Shown here: piece after piece, positions 21,711-32,693 of the stretch
Numbering within the stretch: the stretch's first letter is position 1
Layout: each line of letters opens with the position of its first letter
Assembly: GCA_949751835.1 (NCBI GenBank)
Contig: CATKHK010000136.1
Span: forward strand, 1 to 64,000
Origin: Blepharisma japonicum
Taxonomy: Eukaryota; Ciliophora; Heterotrichea; Heterotrichida; Blepharismidae
DNA: 64,000 bases
Direction: 5' to 3'
Notes under the pieces: generated by a model
Told to the model about the DNA's origin: nothing
The model's input: only the letters and a program-made list of their open reading frames with translations
The model's database searches: none
Position numbers and translations under genes: made by a program

Positions 21711-24551
21711 ATGCTTATAAGTACAGGGCAAGCCAAAGAATCTTGAAATGATGACCCAGAGCTAGAGCGAGCGATTCGAGAAAGCTACGAAACTGTGCCA
21801 GGTGATATGCCTTGGCCAGATGATGACATCGAAATTTTCCAAGCGATTGCTGATTCTCTTAAAGAAAGCAAATCTCCTTACACCTCGTTTGAGCCTGAAA
21901 GCCCATTGGAGCGAAAGCGTGAAGATGGAATGCCAGTTGGTCTCAAAAACATCGGAAATACCTGCTATTTCAATTCCTTAATGCAAGCCTATTTTATGAT
22001 CCCAAAGCTTGTTCAAGAAATTTTATCATTCAAACCTCATTCATCGCATCTAAAACAAAAACAAGTTGAAGGAGTCGAAATCATAAGAAAAAAGGCTAGT
22101 ATTAAGCTAGTTGAGGCAATTCAAAGACTGTTTGCTTTTTTGATCAGAAGTAATCGAAAATATGCTGATCCTTCAAATGTATTAAACGCGTTGGTTGATG
22201 ATTTTGGAAACCACATAGAAATAGGAGACCAAAAGGATGTCGGAGAGTTCAATATGATTTTTGTTGCAAGAGTTGAAGAAGGGCTCAAAACAAAATATCC
22301 AGCGGAAGAGACAAAGGAAACCGAAACTGATGAGAAGAAAAATGAGGTTCCTGTGTTTTTGAGGAAACAAACACTCAACCTAAGCAGCAAAGAATTAACT
22401 ATCTCTAGCATCGTGTCGAATTTATTTTATGGAAATTTAGCTGAGTTTTTGTATGCAACTGAAGAAGATGGGACTCCAGTTGTGGCTAAGAAAAGCTCAG
22501 TTTTTGGGCAGATTTTACTTGATGTGGAGGAAGGAGATCTTTTTAGTGCTTGGGATGCCTCATATCATGCTCAAATTGAAGGATATAAAACACCTTTAAA
22601 CCATGTATGCATAGCAGAACAAGAAGCCTGGCTTGAAAAAGCTCCATCAATGCTCCTTTTTCAAATACAAAGGGTAAAATATGATCCGGAGACTTTTGAG
22701 GTCTATAAAGATAACCGAGTATTCAACTATCCAAAAACACTTTATCCTGATCGTTTCTTACTAGAAAATAAAGAACTAGGTACAAATTTAAGGAAAAGAT
22801 TTTTAGAAATCAAGAAGAAAATAAAAATTTTAGAAAATACCCTTCAAAAATTCAGAAATTATAAAGCATTGTACTTAGACCTCCCAACAATGATGAATAA
22901 CGCCGCTTCATTTTTTGATGATCACGAAAATCCTCAGTCTCAAGAATCAACAATCCAAGGGATAACAACCTACAGTCCAGATAGGGTTATTTCTGAGGCA
23001 AGCTTCGGAATGGAAAGAGCCAAAAATCTTGTCAAAAATCTCAGCAGTCTTGTTAATAAGAAAATCGAAATTATGGAATCTGAGTTAACAATGTGCAAAC
23101 AAGAATTGCAGAATATTTTTGAAATTCCAGAACTCACCAAAAATCCTTATAATTTGCATTCGATTATGATTCACAGCGGGCAAGCTAACAGTGGACATTA
23201 CTATTCGTATGTATTTGATGCTGAATACCAGAAATGAAGAAGATATAGTGATATTTATATATCCGATATGTCAGAAGCTGATGTATTAAGCGATGCATTA
23301 GGAGGATATGGACACAGCTCAGCTTATTGCTTAATGTATATAAGAGAATCTTTAATACCTAAAATACCAAAAGGATTGCTAAGGTCATATACATTGACTA
23401 GCTCAGTTGAACAAGTAAGCGATCATTACAAAACCTTGCTATCACCTGAGCTAAGAGCTGAAGTCGACAAAGATAATCAAAAATTTGATTTTGAAATTGA
23501 AGAATTTAGAATCAGAGAAATTTTGAAAAATATCAATGAACTATACACAGTCTGTCTAAACCAAGCTTGGACACAAAAATTTAGTTATTTTGGTACATCA
23601 AAGAAAGAAACAGTTAGAGGGGAGCTATGCAATTTCGCCACTTACTTAAAAATAAACGGGAAAGAACTTTTGTGCAGATGGAATATTCTTAACCATTGTG
23701 TTAAGTTTAATGACCCTTATCAGAGGGGGCTAGAAGACTTCACTCAAGGAGATCCTATTTTTGAAACTATGACAAGAAGATTTAAAGAAATATGCAAAGA
23801 GCCGCCAGATAGCTATATCCTAACAGAAAAGGAAAAGAATGTGTACGAAACCGAAGCAAATATTTTTTACAATAATTATTACTATGCATGGATATCAGTT
23901 TATATCGTTGAATCAATTCTTGATGAAAAATATATTGAAGCTCTTTATGCATTCACTTTTTATTTTAGCTTGGATACACAATATAGTTTTGAATACCAAA
24001 CGTGGCCAAGTGAGCTTTTCAGAATGCTCATTTTTTATCTCCCTACAGTAATAAACGAAAAGCTTTATAAGAAAGAAGTTTATGAAGCTGCAAAGATAAT
24101 TCCTCATTTGGCTTATTTTACAGTATCATATACAGTAATTGATGAAGTCCACCATGAACAAATAGCTCAAAGATTGATAGCATCGCATGAATGGGTTAAA
24201 AATAATATTCCAAGCTATTATAATATCGACATATATAAAGTATTTACGGAAGCAATTCATGCTTTTGAAACTGATACACCACATACTGATATCAACTGGA
24301 GCAATTTCCCAGAGAGCCTAAAAAAACTGATTGAAAAAATCAACACTTTTGATAAATACTCATGAATTGAAGGCTGGGCTCCTGAAGAAGTCGCTTCGAA
24401 ATATATTTCTGTTAGAAAAGTACTATCTATGTCAAAACTTAATAAATGGGTGGAGCTGAACTCTAGACTGCTAGATACAAACCAAATAATTTCTGAGGAG
24501 AAAATGAGAGAAATTGAATATGAGGTTGGGATTTTTCCAAAAGAAATCTAA
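21711..24551 (+). CDS. Ubiquitin-specific protease (USP25/28-like) with N-terminal UIMs
   Basis: With three UGA codons read as Trp (about 21744, 23235-23237, 24363-24365) this is one 946-residue frame ending in TAA. The ATG at 21711 follows an in-frame TAA. Two ubiquitin-interacting motifs stand at the N-terminus (DDPELERAIRESYE and DDDIEIFQAIADSLKES), as in USP25/USP28. The catalytic domain begins with VGLKNIGNTCYFNSLMQAYF (Cys85) and closes with NSGHYYSYV (His496) and WRRYSDIYIS, whose Asp would be the third catalytic residue; the Trp of WRRYSD is a UGA codon. A long insertion with coiled coil splits the domain, as in USP25/28. It should remove ubiquitin from conjugates. Ends 42 nt from the K+ channel gene, convergent. 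Confidence 0.92.
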
Positions 24552-24593
24552 TTAATTATTTTCAGATATTTTATTTGCTTACTTGACCATTAA

Positions 24594-27032
24594 TTAAAGT
24601 TCCATCGATTCTTCTGATTCCTCGTACTCTGAATTATGAGGAGAGCTCAGATAACCTTTAAAGAAGTTTCCTTCCATCGGTTTCAGATTAGGAAGATAAA
24701 TTTCTGTATCTCCAATTGTCTCTTCCTCTTTTGGATCTTCTTTTATATCTTCTGATATATCAGGATTGATTTGAGGGGTCAAGTTAAATGCTGCAGAGTC
24801 TGGCTCTGCCTTTTCTTCATGCATGCTATAAGATCTTTCTAGCGTTTTTCCTGATTTTATTTTGGTTTCGTGCTGCTGTTGGCCACTTTGGTATGTAGAT
24901 AGTCGGTCAAGCAGCGACATTCTGAACTTTTTCTTCCTTGTAGGCTTTATATCATAAGAAGGAGAGGCATCTTCCTCCTCATATTTATCGCTGTCTTCAC
25001 TGTCCATATATATCATTGTGAATTTAGGTTCTGCTTTTCTTTCAAAGCCAATATCTGCCTGCATTTCTATTGCTGAATTTGGGGGGCTGATGAAAGATGT
25101 GGTTGAGTGAGATTGGCTTTGGCTATATTTCTCAATAAAACCTTCGATTTTTGGGTATATATGAGGATCATCTGGAAATATCTTTACGATTGGCTGAGCG
25201 ATACCATGAACATTGATGGCTTTGTGGCTCCTGTTGACCAGCTTCATCTTTGGAACGCGATGGTAGTTAGGCTCAAAGTCATCTTCAGGTGTTAATTTTT
25301 TAGTCTCTGGTGCTCCTCGTTTGTCAAGCCACTTTTTCTTGGTTTCCTCTTTATCTAGGTTCAGTAGGATTTTTTTGCATTTTATAGCAACATGACCTAG
25401 TTCTTTGCAGATATAGCACTTTACAAGCAGAGTTGAAAAATCACCATCCTCACATTTTTTAGATAAAAGCTCAGTTTTCTCTTTAGCCTCAGGAAATTTT
25501 ACAAGAAGCTGGTTCATATTGATTCTGGACAAACTCAGCAAGTCTGCAAAATCAAGACACTTTGCAGATGCACATCTTGGCTTTTCTGTGAAAAAAGCAA
25601 TTTCCCCAAAATACTCATCAGGCCCTAATTCTTTATAAGTGGATTTGGTAGAATGATGAAAAATATCAATTTTTCCATTCTGAATAAAATACATTTTTGT
25701 ACTCATTTCGCCTTCTTCAATCACCGTATCTCCTGGTGCATAAGTTTCACCCTCCAGCGCTCTTGTCAATTGTGAGATAAAATGAGTATCATATTGTTCA
25801 AATATTGGGCATAGTTTTATTACAATTCCATGAATATGAGCATAAATTTCATCTCTTAGCGGTTCTGATAACAGCGTCAAAATCTGTTTTTCATCAAGAT
25901 TGCTTTTCTTCTTGTTTTCCCAGACATACTCAAGATATCTTCTAACTCTAAACTGCAAATCGTGAGGCAAATCTTTTTTTCTCATATATCGATTTACAGC
26001 GACGACTTGCTCTCTGTATGCATTCTCAACAGCATTTTGTTTGCTTACAAGTGAGCCGATGCTTCCTACGGTATATGCAAATACTCCACATGCAACAATC
26101 ATTGCAAACATTGCGTAAATTTTTTCTGGGATTGTTTTTGGAACGATATCGCCATATCCTACTGTTGTCATTGTGGTGAAGGCTCAGTATAAAGAGGTAA
26201 TATATTGGTCGAAAGGACTTGCGTTTTCGATTTTGGCGACTGTTACTCATGTGGTTGGATAATAACTAGTATCGAGGTCACCTAAGAAAAACCATCAGCA
26301 AGCTGTTCAGTGAGCTATAAAGAATACAACAGAAAGCAGGCGTAAAAATAAAAAAATAGTTGCAATTACATTACTTGCTACATAATCTTCGATTTTTATT
26401 AAAATTCTTTTAATTTTGGCGACTCTTAGTAGCTTGAGAATTCTCAGAAACCTGAACACCTTGACAAGTCTTAAAAATTGGTTTGAATTGTAGACGTTAG
26501 TTTTGTGCGAGTCTTGCGAGTCCCCATTTTCAAATGGTCCAGTTATAAATCAAGTCAGTGGAACGCTTGCAACTAAATCCAGGATAAACCAAGATTTAAA
26601 ATAATTTACAAAGATTTTTTTGCGGTTCATTTGCAGAGACCCCTTAGAATAAAACCCAGTATTGAAACAAATAAAAATGTCAAAAATGAAACATAAATTA
26701 ATACAGAATTCCAAGTAAGTCCATCATCCAGATATTGCTACATTAAAGCAAAGCCTATATGGAACTGATACTGCATAGTAAACTATGAAAAGCATAGTTA
26801 ATATGTCTCAGAACAGTTTCCACGAGGATTCTGGAGTAAAAGGTCCACAAAATCGGATACTTGGCTTCCCATCCTTAGCGATAGGCGCATTCGGCAAAAA
26901 TGCTTCTTTTTTTATCGTTTTTAAATGATGAAGGGATTTATTTTCTTCCGCTTTTGGGTCTCCTACAGGACCTTGAGATAATCCTAATTGGATATTTGTT
27001 CAGCTTGATACTTTGAGGCCAGAAGTTTCCAT
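24594..27032 (-). CDS. Voltage-gated K+ channel with cyclic-nucleotide-binding domain and CCHC knuckle
   Basis: With about eight UGA codons as Trp, a single 812-residue frame ends in TAA. Order: cytosolic N-terminus with SWKLFWDILTMLFIVYYA (S1), S2-S3, an S4 with Arg/Lys every third residue (FLRLVKVFRFLRILKLLR), S5 with AHWTACWWF, the pore LYWAFTTMTTVGYGD (filter 289-295) and S6. A C-linker and CNBD follow (about 410-515) with FGEIAFFTEKPRCASA, which keeps the ligand-contacting Glu and Arg486. This is the EAG/HCN-like class of ciliate channels. After the CNBD a CX2CX4HX4C zinc knuckle (539-552) precedes a long acidic, phosphorylatable tail. The pore-helix Trp and the S5 Trp pair use UGA. An in-frame ATG further upstream (27191) is less likely as start. 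Confidence 0.93.
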
Positions 27033-27272
27033 TATGATTACTTTTTTTAAACTTTGTGTAAATAAAAAATTGTGCTCATAATATGAGAGTTTTATTTTCC
27101 ATAAAGTAAAAAATATTATTATTGGCTGCTTTATTGATTTAAAAGATCCAAAGACGAAATTTTGATAACGTAATACTGAATGGAACTGCAATTTTACTTA
27201 TTGAAGAAAATTTAAGAATAGACAGAAATAAAGAGTATCAATGAATGTGTAGATAAGGGTCTTTAGAAAATA

Positions 27273-27479
27273 TTAAGACTGCTTCTTTTCTTCTTCTGGA
27301 TCGTAGTTTGGATCGCCTTTGTCAGCTACTTCTATAGCTTCGCTTTCATTATAAGTTCCCCAACCACCATGTCCACCTTTCTTAGGGTTTGGATCAACAC
27401 CCTGATTAGAATGTCGATCAAGCCTTGCATCCTTGTCCTTTTTGCCTTCCACTGATCTCTTATGATCTTCTCTATCCAT
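27273..27479 (-). CDS. Microprotein with SERBP1/PDCD4-type ribosome-binding-like motif
   Basis: A 68-residue, highly polar protein ending in TAA. It contains LDRHSNQG, PKKGGHGGWGTYNE and DPNYDPEEE. The order Leu-Asp-Arg-x-Ser ... KKGGxGG-WGT ... DPNYD closely resembles the N-terminal segment of PDCD4-type MA3 proteins and the RHSG...NWGT segment of HABP4/SERBP1/Stm1 proteins, which contact the 40S ribosome or mRNA. The rest of those proteins is absent. That suggests a stand-alone ribosome- or RNA-binding peptide; this is inference. A decayed copy lies at about 30900-31006 as part of the segmental repeat. Confidence 0.7.
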   Translation of the reverse strand: MDREDHKRSVEGKKDKDARLDRHSNQGVDPNPKKGGHGGWGTYNESEAIEVADKGDPNYDPEEEKKQS

Positions 27480-27612
27480 ATTTTATTATCATTTACGTGT
27501 GAGTGTAAATACTTGAGGTTCAATTTAAACAAATTGTATCTTAAAGCGAATAAGAACTTAAGCATCATAAATCTATTATTTATTTTAAAAATATTGTGAT
27601 ACTAGCTAATAT

Positions 27613-29238
27613 TTACATGTTTTTTAATTTACTCAGTCCAACTTTTAACGTTGAAATGGTTTCTTTAATGAACTCTCCTTCTTTTTCTTTGAAAAAATAG
27701 CTATTATGATCCAAGCTTTCATTCCTTTTAAACTTTAGACTTGGCTCAGTACTGAAACTAGTAAGCGATTTTCTTCCATAAACTGTAATTGCTTTTTTAT
27801 ATGATTCAGATGAAAACAATGGCAATTTGATCTCTAAAGTTTTAGCTATAGGTCGAGCTTCAGTCTTATTCGCAAGAATAAAACTTGAATTCAATTGATT
27901 TGTCTTTGGCTTTAATGCCGGAAATGAGATATGAGCAATAGTTTTGTTTATCTCTGGCATAATATCAAAACTAAAATCCCGTTTAAATTTTATATCACTA
28001 TTTTTGTTTGAGACTAGGCTCTTTTCTGTATTTAAATCAAATGTTGATTCAGTTTTATGAGGTTTTGGTTTCAAAGGAGACTGTTTTTTCGGTTTAGCAT
28101 AGAAATTTGTAAACTGTAAATAGCAATCTTCGCAAACTTTTACTTCTTGAAAGGGTCATAAAGGGTCCCTTTTTATTTCGTCATATTTTGCATTGGTTAA
28201 CGCAGGATTCAGCCTTTTCAGCACAATTGGTACAAGATCACATGCATCCTCAGGGCCATCGTTATTTACTAAGCTGCGCTCTGCAATATTTTGGCCAGGT
28301 GGATCTTTTCCAGTATCTGAATACTTAAGCACTAATTTTAGTAAGATTTTGTACATATATTCACGTCTAACCAGATTATCGCATCCTACACACAACTCCC
28401 TATTTTTTCTTAGTTCACTAAATTTACATGTGCTCTTTATTTTCTTCTCATTCGCCAGATTTGCAATTGTTAATATAAGTTCATGAGAAGCTTTTTTATT
28501 TTCCTTTTTTTGCTTAGTCAGATCCAATACTTTTAGAGAGCTGCAAAATTGGAATCATACTAAATCATCACAGTCTTGCTTAAAAAACAAAGTCATTCTT
28601 GTGACTGTCACGTTTCCTCCTGTTACTGCTTTTATGTGATCAACAATCCCAAGGCAGATTTTTTGGATTTCTTCTACAAGCCAAGGCGATGATAAAGAGT
28701 CAATCTTGCTATTGTGCTCTAATCCTTCATAAGTAACTAATTTATCATAAAAGTCAACTTTTGGGTCATCAATGCTGTGCAAATTTGTCCTTCTTTCAAG
28801 TAAGCAAAATTGTGAGCTCCAAATAACCTTTATTAAGGAGTTTTGCCCATTTTTTGGATCGACTCACTTTTGCAAAATCCCACTCAGAGGTTTATCACAA
28901 TTGTGAATGAAATCATTAAATGACTCTGGATTGAAAAAGTCTACAGTTGCAATATTAGCTTTGTCTTTTTTATTATCACTGAATCCAAGAAAGGTAGCGA
29001 TAATTTTGCTTTTCTCATTCATAAATTCTTGGAAAATAAATTTATGGTTCACTCTTGTTTTGGATTTCCTTAACAGTTCTCCGGATTCTGTAGAAAAATA
29101 TCAAAAGAAAGGTTTAGCATATCGATAAATAACAGTTTCTGGCAGCAATACATTGGGACAGCATAACCCTGTGTTTTCGTTTTGCTTTCATAAATGAAAA
29201 AGTAGCCATTCTGTATATCCAGCTGCTCCTAATCTCAT
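27613..29238 (-). CDS. Unknown CxxC-containing protein (intact member of a local repeat family)
   Basis: With UGA as Trp at five places (for example FHLWKQ, FFWYFS, LQKWVD, DLVWFQ, PLWPFQ) the frame is 541 residues, ATG at 29238 directly after an in-frame TAA, and ends in TAA. No named domain. Landmarks are FFWYFSTESGELL near the N-terminus, TRMTLFFKQDCDDLVWFQFCSSLKVLD in the middle, a possible zinc site pairing CVGCDNL with VCEDCY, and a basic Ser-rich tail. Its CxxC and the segment after an N-terminal 'P-x-x-(I/V)' block resemble the protein at 54108-56321, so the two may be distant paralogues. Two broken copies lie downstream (29595-29985 and 31150-32392). Confidence 0.75.
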
Positions 29239-29594
29239 TTAAATGCCTGTGATTTAAATTAAATATTAAGCTGATCAGAGAATCATTAATTCTCAGAAAT
29301 TAAAAATAAGCAATAAAACAGCATATATGCCAAAATTATTATGGATTTACAGAGTAATAAACCTTAAAGAAATCCATAATTAACAAAATTTTTATAGAAA
29401 AATAAATAAGCCTATTAAAATTATACTAGAATTTTCAAACAGAAAATTAATCTTTAATCAAGAATTTATTTATAGTGATATTAAGAATTGGCAATACATT
29501 AATTATTTTATTCTTATAATTATGAGAATTATCAACAGCCCATTTAATAAAAGAATTTAAGTAATAATATCAAAGCTAAATCTGACATATTTCT
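29239..29594. repeat. Segmental-repeat spacer (copy 1) with remnant of a Rab 3' end
   Basis: About 29258-29545 is similar to 29990-30245 and 32400-32695: shared stretches include AGCTGATCAGAGAATCATTAA and the ending TTATAATTATGAGA. In the other two copies that ending leads straight into the last codons of a Rab gene; here it continues for only about 15 nt (ATTATCAACAG) and then jumps to other sequence. The Rab of this unit has therefore been deleted, leaving its extreme 3' tail. Confidence 0.75.
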
Positions 29595-29985
29595 TTATTA
29601 AGGAATTTTGCCCATTTTTAAGATCGATTCACTTTTGCAAAATCCCAGTCAGAGGCTTATAACAGTTGTGAATGAAGTAATTAAATGACTCTGGATTGAA
29701 AATGTCTACAATTGCAATATTAGCATTGACTTTTTTATTATGATGATTTTGCTTTTCTCATTCATAAATTCTTGGAAAATAAATTTATGGTTCATTTACT
29801 CTTGTTTTGGGTTTCCTTAACAATACTCCTGATTCTGTAGAAAAATATCAAAAGAAAGGCTTAGTATATCGATAAATGACAGTTTCAGGCAGCAATACAT
29901 TGGAACAGCACAATCCTGTGTTTTCGTTTTACTTTCATGAATGAAAATGTAACCATTTTGTAAATCCAGCTTCTCTTAATCTCAT
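29595..29985 (-). pseudogene. 5' fragment of the CxxC protein gene (copy 2)
   Basis: Closely similar to 28826-29238, that is codons 1 to about 138 of the intact gene. The initiator-equivalent CAT is at 29983-29985. A deletion of about 22 nt relative to the intact copy (around 29735-29745) and further small differences break the frame, and the rest of the gene is missing. It is followed by the spacer repeat and the first Rab. Confidence 0.8.
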
Positions 29986-29989
29986 TTAA

Positions 29990-30245
29990 ATGGCAGATAA
30001 TTTAAATTAAATGTATAAGCTGATCAGAGAATCATTAATTCTCAGAATTTAAGAGCAATAAATAGCATATATGCTAAAATTATTATTATTTTATAGATTG
30101 GCAAACAATAAAGGAATCCATAACTTACAAAATTTTTTTAAGGAAAATAAATAAAATAGCATTTTCAAACTAAAAATTATTTTTAATCATTTATAGTGAT
30201 ATTAATTGGTGAGACATTAATTTTTTATTCTTTATAATTATGAGA
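29990..30245. repeat. Segmental-repeat spacer (copy 2)
   Basis: Similar to 29258-29545 and 32400-32695, separating the CxxC gene copy from the Rab gene in each unit. Small indels distinguish the three copies. Confidence 0.75.
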
Positions 30246-30246
30246 C

Positions 30247-30843
30247 TTAGCAACGTCCTTTCTTTTTTTTTGGTTGAGGCTTAATTACAAATGAATCATT
30301 GCTCTTAACTGAGCTTGCTAAATTAGATTTGTCTTTTAAAATTTTTTCAGCTATTGCTTGAAATGGTTTGGCCACATCAATATCATCTTTCGCTGATGTT
30401 TCTAAATAAATCATGTTATGTTTCTTAGCAAAATCCTCAGCTTCTTCTCTTGAAATTGCTCTCTGTTCAACCAAATCAATTTTATTACCCACAAGAATTT
30501 TATTAGCTGAAGCTGTGCATTGATCTGTGAAATCTTTGATCCACATTTTCAGCTCTTTGAATGTTTCTCTGTTTGCGACATCAAATACAATAATTGCCCC
30601 ATCAGCAATTCTAATATAAATAGAGTTGATTGGTCTGTATTTTTGATTGCCTGCTGTGTCCAATAGATTGAGAGCTACATTTTTGCCATTTACTTGTATG
30701 ACTTTTGTGATCTCATGCAAACCGAAAGGCATAACGAAAGATCCAGTATTAAATCTCCAATAAAGACTGGTTTTTCCTACTGTTGAAGATCCAAGAATAA
30801 CTATCTTTATTTTGTGATCAATTGAATCTTGATTTGGCTGCAT
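30247..30843 (-). CDS. Rab-like small GTPase with altered switch regions
   Basis: A 198-residue Ras-superfamily protein ending in TAA. The P-loop GSSTVGKTS (18-26), NKID and ETSAK are intact, so guanine-nucleotide binding is expected. Two key parts differ from normal Rabs: the switch II motif is LDTAGN (Asn66) where its sister at 32694 has WDTAGQ, so the catalytic Gln is missing, and the switch I region is shortened (FVMPFGLHEITK) and lacks an obvious effector Thr. It ends GRC with one prenylatable Cys instead of two. Most of the rest matches the sister gene. The frame is fully open, so it is maintained, perhaps as a GTP-locked or non-hydrolysing form. Part of the segmental repeat. Confidence 0.9.
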   Translation of the reverse strand: MQPNQDSIDHKIKIVILGSSTVGKTSLYWRFNTGSFVMPFGLHEITKVIQVNGKNVALNLLDTAGNQKYRPINSIYIRIADGAIIVFDVANRETFKELKMWIKDFTDQCTASANKILVGNKIDLVEQRAISREEAEDFAKKHNMIYLETSAKDDIDVAKPFQAIAEKILKDKSNLASSVKSNDSFVIKPQPKKKKGRC

Positions 30844-30899
30844 TTTTTATATTATTAGACACCTAATGCAATCTATTTAAATTTATATGACTTGGTGAC

Positions 30900-31006
30900 T
30901 TTTGATCCTATTTAGGGCTTGGATCAATCCTATGTAGAATGTTGATCAATCTTTGCACAATTGTCTTTTTGGCCTTCTAAAATCTCTTATGATCTTTTCT
31001 ATCCAT
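30900..31006 (-). pseudogene. Remnant of the SERBP1/PDCD4-motif microprotein gene
   Basis: Similar to about 27373-27479, including the ATG-equivalent CAT at 31004-31006 and the flanking TTTATTATTAATT and upstream DNA (to about 31080). Frame-breaking changes and stops within the aligned part, and loss of the region encoding the GGWGT and DPNYD motifs, show it is no longer coding. Confidence 0.75.
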
Positions 31007-31149
31007 ATTTATTATTAATTATGTGTGAGTATAAATACTTGAGGTCCAATTTGAACAAATTGAATCTTAAAGTTCAAAAAGAACTTAGCCAATACTAATA
31101 TAATGAATATATTGTTTATTCGAGTAATATTATGATACTAGCTAATATT

Positions 31150-32392
31150 TATATATTTTTTAATTTACTCAGTTCAACTTTTAGCGTTGAAATGGTGTCT
31201 TTAATGAACTCCCCATTTTTAACTTTAGAAAAATAGCTATTATTCAAGCTTTCATTCCTCGTATACTTTAATATTGATTCAGTGCTGAAGTCAGTAAACA
31301 ACTTTCTTCCAAAACTGTAATCTTTTTATATGATTCAGATGAAAACTCTAAAGTTTTCGCTTATAGGTTGAGCCTTAGTCTTATTATTAAGAGCAGAACT
31401 TGTATTTAATTGATTTTTCTTTGACTTTAACACTGGGAAAGAGATATAAGGTATATATTTGTTAATCTCTAGCATAATATCTAATTAAAATTTCCGTTTA
31501 AATTTAATATCACTATTTTTGTTAAGAGTTGGCTTTTTTCTGTATTCAAATCAAATGCTGATTCAGTTTTGTGAGGTTTTAGTCTCAGAGGAGACTGCTT
31601 TTAAGTTTTGAATAAAAATTTGTAAACTGTAAATAGCAATCTTACTTCTTGAAAAAAGGTAAAGAATCGTTTTATATTTCACCATATTTTGCATTTGTTA
31701 ACGCAGGACCTACAATTGGCACAAGATCATTTGCATCTCAAGGCCATAGTTATTTTGCTAAACTGCGCTCTGCAATATTTTGGCCAGATGGATCTTTTCC
31801 AGCATCTGAATATTTAAACACTAATTTTAGTAATATATTTGCATCTAACAATATAATCGCATCCTATGCACAACACCCGATTTTTCTCAGTTCACTAAAT
31901 TTTAATGTGCTCTTTATTTTTTTATTAACCAAATTTGTGATTATTAATATAAATTCATGAGAAACTTTTTTTTTTTTTTTGTTGCTTGGTCGATCCAACA
32001 TTTTAGAGACTTGCAAAATTAGAATCATATTAAATCATCACAGTCTTGTTTAAAAAATAAAGTCATTCTTGTGACTGTCACGCTTCCTCCTGCTACTGCT
32101 TTATGTGATCAACAATCCCAAGGCAGATTTTTTGATTTCTTCTACAAGCCAAGAGTCAATTTTGCTGTCATACTCCAAAACTTTATAAGTAACTAATTTA
32201 TCATAAGAGTTAACTTTGGGTCATAATGCTATACAAATTTGTCCTTCTTTCGAGTATGTAGAAAAATATCAAAAAAAAGGCTTAGCATAGCAAAAAATAA
32301 CAGTTTCTGGCAGCAATACATAGAACAGCATAACCCTGTGTTTTCATTTTGTTTTCATAGCCATTTTAATATCTGGCTGCTCCTAGTCTCAT
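31150..32392 (-). pseudogene. Decayed copy of the CxxC protein gene (copy 3)
   Basis: Aligns along most of 27613-29238 in the same order, from the stop-equivalent near 31150 to the initiator CAT at 32390-32392, but is about 380 nt shorter. It has many small deletions, loses a large part of the N-terminal third (after about 32250) and contains several UAA/UAG codons and frameshifts. A poly-T run of about 16 near 31965 marks one lesion. No full-length frame remains; an open frame on the opposite strand at 31649-31960 is a shadow. Confidence 0.85.
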
Positions 32393-32399
32393 TTAAATG

Positions 32400-32693
32400 G
32401 CCGAAGATTTAAATTAAATGTATAAGCTGATCAGAGAATCATTAATTCTTAGAAATTAAAACTCAAGCAATAAACAGCATATATATATGGCAATATGCCA
32501 AAAATTATTATTATTTTATAGAGTGATAAACTCTAACGATATCCATAACTTCCAAAATGTTTTTAAAAGAAAATGATTAAGCCTATGAGAATTAAGCCAA
32601 GATAACATTTTGCAAACTAAAATTAATCTTAGTCAAGAGATTTATTAAGAATTGCTGAGACATTAATTTTTTTATTCTTTATAATTATGAGAA
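32400..32693. repeat. Segmental-repeat spacer (copy 3)
   Basis: Similar to 29258-29545 and 29990-30245 and leads into the second Rab in the same way. Confidence 0.75.

Noticed and set aside
27033-27191. In-frame upstream extension of the K+ channel from an ATG at 27191
   Set aside because: The added residues are hydrophobic and AT-driven without channel-like features; METSGLKVSS at 27032 is a normal cytosolic N-terminus.
31649-31960. 103-codon open frame on the plus strand
   Set aside because: It lies antisense within the decayed CxxC gene copy and matches the antisense of the intact gene; it is a shadow.
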